Shown: piece by piece, positions 8,800-17,600 of the stretch
How positions within the stretch are numbered: the stretch's first letter is position 1
Layout: each line of letters opens with the position of its first letter
Assembly: GCF_000718005.1 (NCBI RefSeq)
Contig: NZ_JODV01000003.1
DNA from: Actinoalloteichus_B caeruleus
GTDB lineage: Bacteria; Actinomycetota; Actinomycetes; Mycobacteriales; Pseudonocardiaceae
Length of the DNA: 64,000 bases
Strand: one strand, 5' to 3'
Program-made: the position numbers and the translations under genes
The notes under the pieces: model-generated
The model's input: only the letters and a program-made list of their open reading frames with translations
Told to the model about the DNA's origin: nothing
Database searches by the model: none

Positions 8800-9320
8800 T
8801 CGCCGCTCGTCCGGCTCCGCCCGGTGCTCCCGTCGTCCCGAGCACGGGCCACGAGGCCATGCCCCCGCTGCCGGGCATTTCCGGGCACGGCCAGCGGGCC
8901 GGCCAGGGCCGACGCGGCGGACGTCCCCCTCGTGGCTCGGCCTGGCCGGCGACTCCGCGCCGTCGGAAGTCGGCGACGGCGAGAACACCGGCCCGGGGGG
9001 CGGCGAGCCGGACCGGTGGCGCTGCCCGCCGGCCGGCCGTTCCGGTGCCCTCCCCGGAGCCGGACGCGCCGAGCTCCGGTGACCCAGCGAGACGTGCCAG
9101 GCCGGCGGCCCGGACGAGCGGGCAGCCAGCTGCCTGGGTCGGGGCCGCCGGCGGGCGCTGTGAGACCGAACACCGGAACTGCTGGGGAGGGCCCGCGACC
9201 TGGCAGCGGCGCCGGCCAGCCCGGTAGCGTGCGGCCCGGCGCGTGGAACGCGGCTGGAACGCGCCTCGGCCGGGTCGCGTTCCGGGACAGCAGCAGGACG
9301 ACGCCACGAGGAGGGCGGCA
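8800..9320. other. Intergenic stretch with no supported gene
   Basis: The 521 bases between recX and the HAD gene are open in several frames because of the GC bias, but none has a recognisable motif, a credible ribosome site or the codon pattern of its neighbours. No clear terminator hairpin after recX was found by eye. Confidence 0.45.
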
Positions 9321-10013
9321 GTGACGCGGACGGTGGAGACGACCGGCACCCGGCACATCGTGTGGGACTGGAACGGCACCCTGCTCGACGACAACCACGC
9401 GGTGATGGCCGGCGTCAACGCGGTCTGCCGGCTCTACGGCCGGGACGAGATCGAACTGGACTACTGGCGTGACGTCTTCTCCCGGCCCCTCCAGGAGTGC
9501 TACGCGCGTCTGCTCGGTCGTGAGCTGTCGCCGGTGGAGTGGGCGGAACTCGACGCCCTCTACCACCGCTCCTACGACGAGTTGCTGCACACCTGCGAAC
9601 TCGGTGCCGGAGCCCGGGACGTGCTCCGCTCCTGGGGTGACGCCGGGCGGAGCCAGTCGCTGCTGTCCATGTGGTTCCACACCGACCTGGTCCCGCTGAT
9701 CACGAAGCTGGGGCTGGTCGAGCACTTCAGCCGGGTCGACGGGCTGCGGGTCGACGTCGGCGGCGGTTCGAAGGCCGAACACCTCGAACGCCACCTGCGG
9801 GAACTCGACCTGCCGCCTTCCGAGGTGGTGCTCGTCGGCGACGTCCTGGACGACGCGGCGGCCGCCGGGCAGGTGGGAACGGGGTGCGTGCTCGTGACCA
9901 CCGGGATGACGGCGCCCGACCGGCTCCTGGCCACCGGCTACCCGGTCGCCGACACACTGGCGGAGGCCGCCGCGCTCGCGCGTACCCCGGGCGTGCGGCT
10001 CGTCCCCAGCTGA
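9321..10013 (+). CDS. HAD-family hydrolase (phosphatase)
   Basis: Cytoplasmic phosphatase of the haloacid dehalogenase superfamily, 230 residues. Motif I is DWNGTLLDD with the nucleophile Asp in VWDWNGT; cap region follows; motif II is near SLLSMW; the motif III lysine is in GGGSKAEHL and motif IV is VLVGDVLDDAAAA. GTG 9321 is chosen because GAGGAGG lies 6-12 bases upstream. The overall plan resembles phosphoglycolate phosphatase-like enzymes, but the substrate is not predictable. It appears to be a single gene. Confidence 0.85.
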   Translation: MTRTVETTGTRHIVWDWNGTLLDDNHAVMAGVNAVCRLYGRDEIELDYWRDVFSRPLQECYARLLGRELSPVEWAELDALYHRSYDELLHTCELGAGARDVLRSWGDAGRSQSLLSMWFHTDLVPLITKLGLVEHFSRVDGLRVDVGGGSKAEHLERHLRELDLPPSEVVLVGDVLDDAAAAGQVGTGCVLVTTGMTAPDRLLATGYPVADTLAEAAALARTPGVRLVPS

Positions 10014-10036
10014 GCCGGCGGGGGAGGCCACCGAGA

Positions 10037-10050
10037 GCCGAGCGCTCGGC
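10037..10050. repeat. Perfect 14-base palindrome
   Basis: GCCGAGCGCTCGGC lies 24 bases after the HAD stop. It could be the stem of a short terminator or a protein site; no T-run follows. Confidence 0.35.
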
Positions 10051-10229
10051 CAGCACCCTTCGCGACCTCTCCCTACCGGGAAACCGGGTGCGCGTTCCGC
10101 GATCTCCCGGCTACCGTCCTACCGGCCCGGGTGCCCCGCGCAGCGCCGGTCCGGCTCCCCGTGGTGCCACCCCTGACGCCAGCCGTCTCCCGACGGCACG
10201 CGTCCCCGAGAGGAGATGGGTGATCCCTG

Positions 10230-10757
10230 GTGGAAGCCGCACCGGTGGCCAGCGCGATCCGCGCCCCGCGCCTCGACCTGGAACCGCTCACCAGCCGCCA
10301 CGCGGACGAGCTGGCCGAGGCGCTCGCCGACGACCGGCTGCACGAGTACACCGGGGGACAGCCCGCCGACGCCGCTCGGTGGCGACAACGGTGCCTCCGG
10401 ATGAACGCCGGGCCGGAGGAACCGGGGGAGGCCTGGTGCAACTGGGCGGCCCGCCACCGGGCCACCGGGCGGATCGTCGGGTGGGCGCAGGCGACGGTGC
10501 GGTGGGAGACGGGTGGACCGGCGACCGCGCTGCTCGCCTGGACCACCGCCGTCCCCTGGCAGGGCCGGGGGCTGGCCACCGAGGCCGCCCGCGCGATGAC
10601 CGGCTGGCTCGCCCGGCAGGGGGTGCGGCGCTTCTCCGCGACGATCCACCCCGCCCACCGCGCCTCCGAACGGGTGGCGATGGCGGCCGGTCTCACCCCC
10701 ACCGAGGATGTCGTCGACGGTGAACGGGTGTGGACGGGGGCGGCGGAAGTCGACTGA
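10230..10757 (+). CDS. GNAT-family N-acetyltransferase
   Basis: Acetyl-CoA-dependent acetyltransferase of 175 residues, of the RimJ/RimL type. The N-terminus RAPRLDLEPLTSRHADEL and the coenzyme A loop in VPWQGRGLATEAARAM (pattern Q-x-x-G-x-G/A) are clear; the C-terminal ASERVAMAAGL carries the usual N/S-x-x-S-x-x-x-x-x-k-x-G-F-like block. GTG 10230 begins the conserved part; AGGAGA stands 13 bases upstream, which is slightly far. Target unknown: an amine, an antibiotic or a protein N-terminus. Confidence 0.82.
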   Translation: MEAAPVASAIRAPRLDLEPLTSRHADELAEALADDRLHEYTGGQPADAARWRQRCLRMNAGPEEPGEAWCNWAARHRATGRIVGWAQATVRWETGGPATALLAWTTAVPWQGRGLATEAARAMTGWLARQGVRRFSATIHPAHRASERVAMAAGLTPTEDVVDGERVWTGAAEVD

Positions 10758-11061
10758 CCAGGGCTCCGGCGGGCGGGCACCGTCACCTGTCCTCGCGTCC
10801 GAACCAGGAGGCCGACCCGGAGGCGCCGGCGACGGTCAGCCGCCGCGAGCACGTCCGGCACCTGACCACGAGCGCGAGGACGGCCCGGCACGGTCGGGCG
10901 CGTTCCGCGCCCGGACCCCCGTTGCGGGGCGGCCACCCCAACGGCCCGCGAGGTCCTGCCGGAGCCGGGGCGTCACCAGGGGCGTGGGCGTACCCAGCTC
11001 CGTACCACCGGACCCGGAGGCGGTGCGGGTCCGGTGGTCGTTCCGTTCGTTCGTCGCCCGT
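10758..11061. other. Convergent intergenic stretch, terminator only
   Basis: The 304 bases between the convergent GNAT and eda genes hold a strong inverted repeat at 11004-11038 and otherwise nothing recognisable. Confidence 0.5.
11004..11038. terminator. Hairpin terminator after eda
   Basis: A perfect 12-base stem (ACCACCGGACCC with GGGTCCGGTGGT) and an 11-base loop lie 24 bases downstream of the eda stop. Lacking a strong U-tract, as usual in actinobacteria, it may serve both convergent genes. Confidence 0.75.
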
Positions 11062-11700
11062 CTAGGCGGTGCGCAGGCTGGCCGCGGCCCTGGCGAGGTC
11101 GGCGACGCCAGTCCAGTCGCCGGCGGCCAGCAGGTCCCTGGGCGTCAACCAGGAGCCTCCGACACACCCGACGTTGGGGAGGGCGAGGTAGTCGGCGGCC
11201 GTCCGCGTCGTGATGCCCCCGGTGGGGCAGAAGCGGAGTTCCGGGAGCGGCCCACCAAGGGACTTCAGGTAGGCGGCACCGCCGGCCGCCTCCGCCGGGA
11301 AGAACTTCATCGCCCGGTGCCCACGTTCCGCGAGGCGGAGGGCCTCCGACACGGTGCTCACCCCCGCGAGGAAGGGCAGCCCGGTGTCCTCGACGGCGTC
11401 GAGCAACCGTTCGGTGCCGCCGGGCGTGACGAGGAACCCGGCGCCCGACTCGGCGGCGAGCCGAGCCTGCTCCGGCGTGGTGACGGTGCCGACTCCGAGG
11501 GCGATCTCGGGTACCTCGTCGGCGATCCGCCGCACGCCCTCCAGCGCCGCCGGGGTGCGCAGCGTCAGCTCGATGACCGGCAACCCGCCCGCGAGCAGCG
11601 CGCGGGCCAGGGGAACGGCGTGCTCCACGTCCTCGAGCACCACGACGGGGACGACGGGCGCGACGGTCAGCAGGTCGGTCGCGGTGCCGGGCTGGCTCAC
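11062..11700 (-). CDS. eda: KDPG/KHG aldolase of the Entner-Doudoroff pathway
   Basis: 2-dehydro-3-deoxy-phosphogluconate aldolase, 212 residues, class I TIM barrel; it splits KDPG to pyruvate and glyceraldehyde 3-phosphate in the cytoplasm. The proton-relay Glu is in PVIELTLRT (residue 44) and the Schiff-base Lys in RAMKFFPAEA (residue 132); the phosphate loop is CPTGGI and VGGSW. GTG 11700 overlaps the edd stop codon in a GTGA arrangement, showing translational coupling; the longer reading to 11835 lies inside edd. Length is normal for the family. Confidence 0.95.
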   Translation of the reverse strand: MSQPGTATDLLTVAPVVPVVVLEDVEHAVPLARALLAGGLPVIELTLRTPAALEGVRRIADEVPEIALGVGTVTTPEQARLAAESGAGFLVTPGGTERLLDAVEDTGLPFLAGVSTVSEALRLAERGHRAMKFFPAEAAGGAAYLKSLGGPLPELRFCPTGGITTRTAADYLALPNVGCVGGSWLTPRDLLAAGDWTGVADLARAAASLRTA

Positions 11701-13595
11701 TGGTGTGCCTCCACTTCGCTCGGAGCGGGGCTGGCCGCCTCCGCTCCCCACGGCGCGAAGACGCTCGCGCCGTGCTCGGCCTGGCCCACGGAACCCCGCA
11801 ACGCGCCGAACAGTTCCCGTCCGGTGCCGGCCCATTCTGCCTGGGTCGGCGGCAGGTCGGTGACGGCCCTGGCCGCCAGCTCCTCGTCGGGGACGAGGAC
11901 TTCGAGGCTGCCTCGTTCGCTGTCCACCCGCACCAGGTCACCGTCCCGGATCCGACCGAGCGGACCGCCGACGGCGGCCTCCGGGGACACCTGGATGGCG
12001 GCCGGGACCTTCCCGGAGGCACCGGACATGCGGCCGTCGGTGACCAGGGCGACCCGGTGGCCGTGGTCGAGCAGCGACCCGAGCGCGGGGGTCAGGCCGT
12101 GCAGTTCGGGCATGCCCTTGGCCCTCGGACCCTGGTTGGGCAGGACGGCCACCAGGTCGGTGTTGAGTTCGCCCGCGCGGAACGCCGAGGTGAACGCCTC
12201 CTGGCTGGCGAAGACCCTGGCCGGGGCGATGACGGTGCGGTGTTCGGCCGCCACGGCGGACACCTTGATGACGGCCCGACCGAGGTTGCCGCGCAGCACG
12301 CGGAGGCCTCCGTCGCCGGCGAAGGGATCCGTCGCCGGGCGGAGCACCTCGGGGTCCAGGCTGGTGTCGGTGCCGTCCCGCCAGACGAGTTCGCCGTCGA
12401 CGAGGAACGGTTCCTGGCGGTAGCGCTCGAGGCCGTGCCCGGCCACGGTGGGAACGTCGGCGTGGAGCAGACCGGCCGCGAGGAGTTCGCGCACGAGGAA
12501 GGGGACGCCGCCCGCCGCGCTGAAGTGGTTGATGTCGGCCGGACCGTTGGGGTAGACCCGGGCGAGCAGCGGGACCACGGAGGACAGCTCGTCGAAGTCG
12601 TCCCAGGTGAGGGTGATCCCCGCGGCCGCCGCCATGGCGACCAGGTGCATGGTGTGGTTGGTGGACCCGCCCGTCGCCAGCAGGGCCACGACGCCGTTGA
12701 CGATCGTGCGTTCGTTGACGACCTCGGCCATCGGTGTGTACTCGTCGCCCAGGGCACTGAGCGCGACGGCGCGCCGGCCCGCGTACTCGGTCAGCGCCTG
12801 TCGCAGGGGGGTGCCGGGCTGCACGAAGCTGGACCCCGGGAGGTGGAGGCCCATGACCTCCATGAGCAGCTGGTTGGAGTTCGCGGTGCCGTAGAAGGTG
12901 CAGGTGCCGGGCGAGTGGTAGGACGCTGCCTCGGCGGCCAGCAGGTCATCGCGGCTGGCCTGCCCCTCCGCGTAGAGCTGGCGGACCCGTGCCTTCTCCT
13001 TGTTCGGGAGCCCGGAGGGCATGGGGCCCGCCGGTACCAGGATCACCGGCAGGTGTCCGAAGGACAACGCCCCGATGACCAGACCGGGGACGATCTTGTC
13101 GCACACCCCCAACAGCAGAGCGGCGTCGAACATGTCGTGGGAGAGCGCGATGCCGGTCGACATCGCGATGACGTCCCGGCTGAACAGCGACAGCTCCATG
13201 CCGTCCCTGCCCTGGGTGATGCCGTCGCACATGGCCGGCACCCCACCGGCGAACTGCGCCACCCCGCCGGCCTGGCGCACCGAGTCCTTGATCCACGCGG
13301 GGAACTCGTCCAGGGGCTGGTGGGCCGAGAGCATGTCGTTGTAGGCCGACACGATCGCCACGCCGGGCTTGACCGCACCGCGCAACGCCAGCAGGTCCGA
13401 GCCCGAGCACGCGGCGAAGCCGTGTGCCAGGTTGCTGCACGGCAACCCCATCCTGACCGGGCCCTGGCTCGCGGCCGCCCGCGTTCGGGCCAGGTAGGCG
13501 GCCCGGGACTGGCTGCTGCGTTCGACGATGCGGCGGGTCACCGCGGCGACCACGGGATGCGGAGTGGTGGTCCGATCGGCGGCTGCGCTGTCCAC
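11697..13595 (-). CDS. edd: Phosphogluconate dehydratase of the Entner-Doudoroff pathway
   Basis: Iron-sulphur dehydratase (IlvD/Edd family, 632 residues) converting 6-phosphogluconate to KDPG. Conserved cysteines sit in MGLPCSNLAHG (Cys53), LGVCDKIVPG and SPGTCTFYGTANSN; the family signature GPRAKGMPELHGLTP and TDGRMSGASGKVPAA are intact. GTG 13595 follows AGGAGAAGGAG, about 8 bases away. The product feeds eda directly, with which it overlaps. An AT-rich, dyad-rich stretch about 100-150 bases upstream is the likely control region. The pathway is not universal in actinobacteria. Confidence 0.96.
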   Translation of the reverse strand: MDSAAADRTTTPHPVVAAVTRRIVERSSQSRAAYLARTRAAASQGPVRMGLPCSNLAHGFAACSGSDLLALRGAVKPGVAIVSAYNDMLSAHQPLDEFPAWIKDSVRQAGGVAQFAGGVPAMCDGITQGRDGMELSLFSRDVIAMSTGIALSHDMFDAALLLGVCDKIVPGLVIGALSFGHLPVILVPAGPMPSGLPNKEKARVRQLYAEGQASRDDLLAAEAASYHSPGTCTFYGTANSNQLLMEVMGLHLPGSSFVQPGTPLRQALTEYAGRRAVALSALGDEYTPMAEVVNERTIVNGVVALLATGGSTNHTMHLVAMAAAAGITLTWDDFDELSSVVPLLARVYPNGPADINHFSAAGGVPFLVRELLAAGLLHADVPTVAGHGLERYRQEPFLVDGELVWRDGTDTSLDPEVLRPATDPFAGDGGLRVLRGNLGRAVIKVSAVAAEHRTVIAPARVFASQEAFTSAFRAGELNTDLVAVLPNQGPRAKGMPELHGLTPALGSLLDHGHRVALVTDGRMSGASGKVPAAIQVSPEAAVGGPLGRIRDGDLVRVDSERGSLEVLVPDEELAARAVTDLPPTQAEWAGTGRELFGALRGSVGQAEHGASVFAPWGAEAASPAPSEVEAHQ

Positions 13596-14090
13596 GCTGC
13601 TGGCTCCTTCTCCTAGTCGACGGCCACCCGTCCGACGTGGGCGCCCGCGTCGCTGAATTCGGGTGCAGCGTATGCGAAAGAAGCTCGGGAATCCATTATC
13701 GATCCAGGAATCGATTCAGAACCCGATTGGTTGATAACCGGGATCGGGCAGGTCAGGCCGCGTGGCGGTGCTCGTCCCCGGCCCGGTGTGCGTGCCGCGC
13801 CACCGCGAGGCCAGGAGGGGGTGAGTGCCGAGCCAGCCGCCCTGGCCCGGTGAGCGAGGCGCTCGGTCGCCGTCTCGTCCGGATCGTCGCGCGCGCACCC
13901 GCCTGCCGAGGAGATCACCCCGGCTGGGGTGGTGGTGCCGGCGCCCGAGCCGGCGACCGGGGGACGAACGCCGTACCGGGGAGCACGTCGCCGCGGCCGG
14001 GGTAGCTCGCGGGCTTCGGGGGCCAGCGGACTCCGGACCGCGCGGTGGGAACCCGATCCCGACGGGCGGACGGGGGCCTAGGGTGGCGGA
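13596..14090. other. Divergent control region between edd and the methyltransferase gene
   Basis: These 495 bases have no supported gene. The edd-proximal part (13660-13745) is strikingly AT-rich for this genome and carries the dyads listed separately; the rest is ordinary GC-rich DNA. Confidence 0.5.
13698..13748 (-). promoter_or_regulatory. Probable operator/promoter region of edd-eda
   Basis: Several dyads overlap: two ATCGAT sites (13698-13703 and within GAATCGATTC at 13708-13717), GGTT-GAT-AACC at 13729-13739, and outer arms CCCGAT (13722-13727) and ATCGGG (13743-13748). Their location, 103-153 bases before edd in an AT-rich patch, fits a regulator site; the regulator is not encoded next door. 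Confidence 0.5.
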
Positions 14091-14864
14091 ATGCCCGACA
14101 CCGCCTGGAACGCCGCCCTCTACGACGAGCGGCACGGGTTCGTCTCCTCTCACGGGAGGGAGCTGCTCGACCTGGTGGACCCCCAGCCGGGCGAGCACGT
14201 CCTCGACGTCGGCTGCGGTACGGGTGACCACGTCGCCGCGTTGAGCGGGCGGGGAGCGCACGCGGTCGGTCTCGACAGCAGCCCCGAGATGGTCGGGCGT
14301 GCCAGGCGCAAGTACCCGGCCCTCCACTTCGTCACCGGGGACCTGCTCGGCGTCCGGCCCGAGGACCTCGCCCCGCTGCCGGGCTCCGGAGCGGACGCGA
14401 TCCTGAGCAACGCCACCCTGCACTGGATTCCCCAGGCCCCCCAGGCCGCGGCGGCGTTGTTCCGACTGCTGCGCCCGGCGGGACGGCTGGTGGCCGAGCT
14501 CGGAGGCGCCGGCAACGTCGCCACCATCGTGTCCGAGGCGGAACGCCTCCGCGCCGACGAACGACTGCCGCCCGCCGACTCCCCCTGGTACTTCCCCACG
14601 CTCGCGGGGTGGGCCCTCGTGCTGGAGACGGCCGGCTTCGAGGTCAGGGCCGCCTGGCACTTCGAGCGACCGACCCCCCTCGACGGGGACGACGGGCTCG
14701 CCACCTGGGTCCGCATGTTCGGCGGCCACCTGCTCGCCGGCGTGCCCGATCCCGACGCGTTCCTCCACGCCCTCCAGGGCCGCCTGCGGGGCACTCTGGG
14801 CCGCGAGGGCCGCTGGTACGCCGACTACCGGCGGCTGCGGGTGGTCGCGGTGCGCCCCTCCTGA
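14091..14864 (+). CDS. Class I SAM-dependent methyltransferase
   Basis: Cytoplasmic methyltransferase of 257 residues. Motif I VLDVGCGTGDH (near residue 38-48) binds S-adenosylmethionine; the acidic end of strand 2 is GLDSSPEMV; motif II-like ATLHWIP lies at about 110. The HWIPQAPQAAAALFRLLRPAGRLV stretch resembles trans-aconitate 2-methyltransferase and related small-molecule enzymes, but Tam proper cannot be claimed. ATG 14091 is supported by the family start (TAWNAALYDERHGFV). Divergent from edd; its end faces the glu operon. Confidence 0.88.
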   Translation: MPDTAWNAALYDERHGFVSSHGRELLDLVDPQPGEHVLDVGCGTGDHVAALSGRGAHAVGLDSSPEMVGRARRKYPALHFVTGDLLGVRPEDLAPLPGSGADAILSNATLHWIPQAPQAAAALFRLLRPAGRLVAELGGAGNVATIVSEAERLRADERLPPADSPWYFPTLAGWALVLETAGFEVRAAWHFERPTPLDGDDGLATWVRMFGGHLLAGVPDPDAFLHALQGRLRGTLGREGRWYADYRRLRVVAVRPS

Positions 14865-14990
14865 CCGCCATCCGCCGACGAGCGTCCCGTCGGTCGCCCG
14901 CGAGTGGCCGGGGCCGGGCACGGGAGTGGCTCGGCCGCCCGATCCAGCCGTCCCGCCGCCGGTGTCGCCGCCGGTGCCCGGCGCCGCACG

Positions 14991-15029
14991 GACGAAGGGG
15001 CACCCCGCGTGGAGGGATGCCCCTTCGTC
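14991..15029. terminator. Bidirectional terminator between the methyltransferase gene and gluD
   Basis: Perfect 12-base stem GACGAAGGGGCA / TGCCCCTTCGTC with a 15-base loop, 16 bases beyond the gluD stop and about 126 bases beyond the methyltransferase stop. The AAGG/CCTT part is T-containing on both strands, so it can act both ways. Confidence 0.8.
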
Positions 15030-15044
15030 GTCCCCGGTCCGTGG

Positions 15045-15959
15045 TCAGTCGCCCACGGCGCCGAGTTTCCCTGGACGGTCACCCGGTGCGGTTGGGCCAG
15101 CCAGCCCGTCCGGTTCCCCTTCGCCGTCCGCCTTCCCGGTCGCCGCCGGCGTGGCGGCCTCCGGGCGCAGCTTGCTGCGCTGCTGGCGGCGGCCGAGGTA
15201 GTTGGCCAGCCAGGACAGCAGCAGGCACAGGGCGATGTAGATGATCGCCACGACGATCGCGGTCGGGATCTGCGGACGCCCGAAGTTCGGGTCACTCCCC
15301 ATCACCCGCGCGTAGCGCAGCAGCTCGTTGTAGGTGATGAGGAAGCCCAGCGAGGTGTCCTTCAGCAACACCACGAGCTGGCTGACGATGGTCGGCAGCA
15401 TCGCGCGCAACGACTGCGGGAGCAGCACGTTCGTCATCGCCTGCGTCTTGCGCATCCCGATCGCGTAGGCCGCCTCCGACTGCCCCTTGGGCAGCGCGAG
15501 CACCCCGGCCCTGAAGACCTCGGCCAACACCGAGCCGTTGTAGAGGGTCAGGCCGACCACCACCGCCACCAGGGAGCTCACCCCGGTGCCGAAGTAGAAG
15601 ACGAACATCAGGATGACCAGCGGGATCGCCCGGAAGAACTCCACGACCACCGTCGCCGGGACCCGCAACCAGGCGTGCTCGGAGAGCCGCCCGGCGGCGA
15701 AGACGGCCCCGAACAGCAGGGCGCCCACCGCGCCCAGCGCGAAGGCCTGCATCGTGAACTGGAAGGCCTGCAACAGGTCCAGCTGGACCTGCTTGTACAG
15801 CAGCCACTCCCAGCGCCTCGGGTCGAACTGGCCGGTGTCGTAGAACCGGTACAGGACGTACCCGACCGCGGCGACCAGCGCCGCCACCCCGACGACGCCG
15901 AGGATGCGGTTGCGGGCCCTGGCGCGCGGGCCCGGGACGTCGAACAGGACAGAACTCAT
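15045..15959 (-). CDS. gluD: Glutamate/polar amino-acid ABC transporter permease
   Basis: Inner-membrane permease of 304 residues, HisM/GluD family. It has about five hydrophobic helices and the coupling EAA-type loop in QSEAAYAIGMRKTQAMTNVLLPQSLRAMLP. A charged cytoplasmic tail (QQRSKLRPEAATPAATG...) follows the last helix, as in corynebacterial GluD. ATG 15959 overlaps the gluC stop (ATGA), so translation is coupled. Works with gluA, gluB and gluC; the specificity for glutamate is inferred from the operon. Confidence 0.9.
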   Translation of the reverse strand: MSSVLFDVPGPRARARNRILGVVGVAALVAAVGYVLYRFYDTGQFDPRRWEWLLYKQVQLDLLQAFQFTMQAFALGAVGALLFGAVFAAGRLSEHAWLRVPATVVVEFFRAIPLVILMFVFYFGTGVSSLVAVVVGLTLYNGSVLAEVFRAGVLALPKGQSEAAYAIGMRKTQAMTNVLLPQSLRAMLPTIVSQLVVLLKDTSLGFLITYNELLRYARVMGSDPNFGRPQIPTAIVVAIIYIALCLLLSWLANYLGRRQQRSKLRPEAATPAATGKADGEGEPDGLAGPTAPGDRPGKLGAVGD

Positions 15960-16603
15960 CGGGCCACGCTCCAGCGCTTCTCCAACGCGCGTTGCAGCAG
16001 CGTCAGCGGGATCACCAGCAGCACGAAGATGGCCGCCACCCAGAGCAGGCCCTCGAGGACCGGTTCACCCCGTTCGGACAGGTTCTGCCGGATGCCACCG
16101 GCCTCGAAGACGGAGAAGCCGGCCGCGATCGTGGTGTTCTTCAGCAACGCGATCAGGGTGCTGACCATCGGGGGGAACACCGAGCGGGTCGCCTGCGGGA
16201 GGATGATCTGCCCCAGCGTCTGCCCGAAGGTCAGCCCGATGGCCCGCGCGGCCTCGGCCTGGCCGACCGGAACGGTGTTGATGCCGGAGCGGAACACCTC
16301 GCAGACGAAGGCGGCCGTGTAGACGGTCAACGCGGTGACCGCCGCCGTGAAGAAGGAGATGCGCACGATCTCCAACAGGTTCCACGCGAACGCGAAGAAC
16401 AGGAACACCAGGGTCAGCGGGGTGTTCCGCACGACCGTCACGTACAGCGACCCGGCCGACCGGAACACCGGGACGGGGCTCACCCGCAGCATCGCCAGGA
16501 ACGCACCCAACACCAGCGACCCCACCGCGGAGAGCGCGAAGAGTTGGAGCGTGGTGACGAAGCCGCGAACGTAGAGATCGGAGTTGTCCAGCAGGACGTC
16601 CAT
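15956..16603 (-). CDS. gluC: Glutamate/polar amino-acid ABC transporter permease
   Basis: Second permease subunit, 215 residues, with the N-terminal LYVRGFVTTLQLFALSAVGS typical of GluC/GlnP proteins and the EAA loop GQAEAARAIGLTFGQTLGQIILPQA. It should form the membrane channel with gluD. ATG 16603 is the only reasonable start. A strong hairpin separates it from gluB, which probably makes its transcript scarcer than that of the binding protein. Confidence 0.9.
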   Translation of the reverse strand: MDVLLDNSDLYVRGFVTTLQLFALSAVGSLVLGAFLAMLRVSPVPVFRSAGSLYVTVVRNTPLTLVFLFFAFAWNLLEIVRISFFTAAVTALTVYTAAFVCEVFRSGINTVPVGQAEAARAIGLTFGQTLGQIILPQATRSVFPPMVSTLIALLKNTTIAAGFSVFEAGGIRQNLSERGEPVLEGLLWVAAIFVLLVIPLTLLQRALEKRWSVAR

Positions 16604-16626
16604 ACGATTCCTTACCAGCCTGTGAC

Positions 16627-16665
16627 GACGGCCGGCGGCCCCGGAGCTGGGTGCCGCCGGCCGTC
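16627..16665 (-). terminator. Intra-operon hairpin between gluB and gluC
   Basis: Perfect 13-base stem GACGGCCGGCGGC / GCCGCCGGCCGTC with a 13-base loop, 10 bases after the gluB stop and 24 bases before the gluC start. Such hairpins commonly cause partial termination or protect the upstream message, giving extra solute-binding protein. Confidence 0.75.
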
Positions 16666-16674
16666 AGTCCCTGC

Positions 16675-17577
16675 TCAGTACCGGTCGACCTCGGGCTGCT
16701 CGGCCTCGTTGCCGCTCTTGCCCAGGGTGGCGTCGTAGATCTCCTGCCAGCCGCCGTTGTCCCGCGCCTCGTCCAGGATGTCGTTCACCCGCTCGCGGAG
16801 CGCGTCGTCGCCCTTGGGCAGGCCGATGCCGTAGGGCTCGTCGGAGAACGTCTCGCCGACGACCCGCAGCGAGCCCTCCTCCTCGACGGAGGCGTAGCCG
16901 AGCAGGATCGCGTCGTCGGTGGTGACCGCGTCGACGGAACCCTGGAGCAGCTGCGTCACGCAGTCGGAGTAGCCCTGGAACTCGACGATGTTGCTCTCCT
17001 CGGTCAGGCCCTCCTCCCGAACCCGCTGGATCGGGGTGGAGCCCTGCGCGGAGCAGACCTTCTTGCCCTCGAGGTCCTCCGGCCCGTTGATCGAGTCGTC
17101 GTCCCCGCGCACCAGCAGGTCCTGGCCGGCGATGTAGTACGGGCCGGCGAAGTCGATCTGCTCCTTGCGGCCGTCGTTGATCGTGTACGTGCCGACGTAG
17201 TAGTCGATGTTGCCGTTCGCGATCTCCTGCTCGCGGGCGGCGGAGGCGATCGGCTTGTACTCGATGTCCGACGCGGGGTCGAAACCGAGCTGGGCCGCGA
17301 TCAACCGAGCGATCTCGATGTCGAAGCCGGAGTACTCGTCGGTCGTCGGGTCGCGGTAGCCCAGGCCGGGCTGGTCGTCCTTGACCCCGATGATCACGTT
17401 GCCGCGCTCGGTCATGCGGTCGAAGGTCGGCGAGCCCTCCAGCTCGACGTCGGCCTGCACCGACTGCTCGACCGAGTCCGGCTCGGCGTTCTCGTCGGCC
17501 GGGCCGCCCTCGCGTCCACACGCGGTCAGCGCGAGCGCGCCGACGAGCAGACTCGCGGCGAGGGAGCGGTTCCTCAT
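16675..17577 (-). CDS. gluB: Glutamate/polar amino-acid-binding lipoprotein
   Basis: Extracellular solute-binding protein of 300 residues, family 3. A signal peptide MRNRSLAASLLVGALALTAC ends in the lipobox L-T-A-C, so the protein is lipid-anchored at Cys20. Ligand-binding features include FDRMTERGNVIIGVKDDQPGLGY and FDIEIARLIAAQLGF, then KKVCSAQGSTPIQ and DAVTTDDAILLGY. ATG 17577 begins the signal peptide. It lies between gluA and gluC and is the first candidate for high expression. Confidence 0.92.
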   Translation of the reverse strand: MRNRSLAASLLVGALALTACGREGGPADENAEPDSVEQSVQADVELEGSPTFDRMTERGNVIIGVKDDQPGLGYRDPTTDEYSGFDIEIARLIAAQLGFDPASDIEYKPIASAAREQEIANGNIDYYVGTYTINDGRKEQIDFAGPYYIAGQDLLVRGDDDSINGPEDLEGKKVCSAQGSTPIQRVREEGLTEESNIVEFQGYSDCVTQLLQGSVDAVTTDDAILLGYASVEEEGSLRVVGETFSDEPYGIGLPKGDDALRERVNDILDEARDNGGWQEIYDATLGKSGNEAEQPEVDRY

Positions 17578-17600
17578 CGTCGTCTCCTGTGTTCTGTTCG

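Noticed and set aside
8800..9320. Short open frames between recX and the HAD gene
   Set aside because: No ribosome sites, repetitive Pro/Gly/Arg text and no recognisable domain.
11703..13616. 637-residue plus-strand frame opposite edd
   Set aside because: Edd is unambiguous on the other strand with Fe-S cysteines; this is its mirror.
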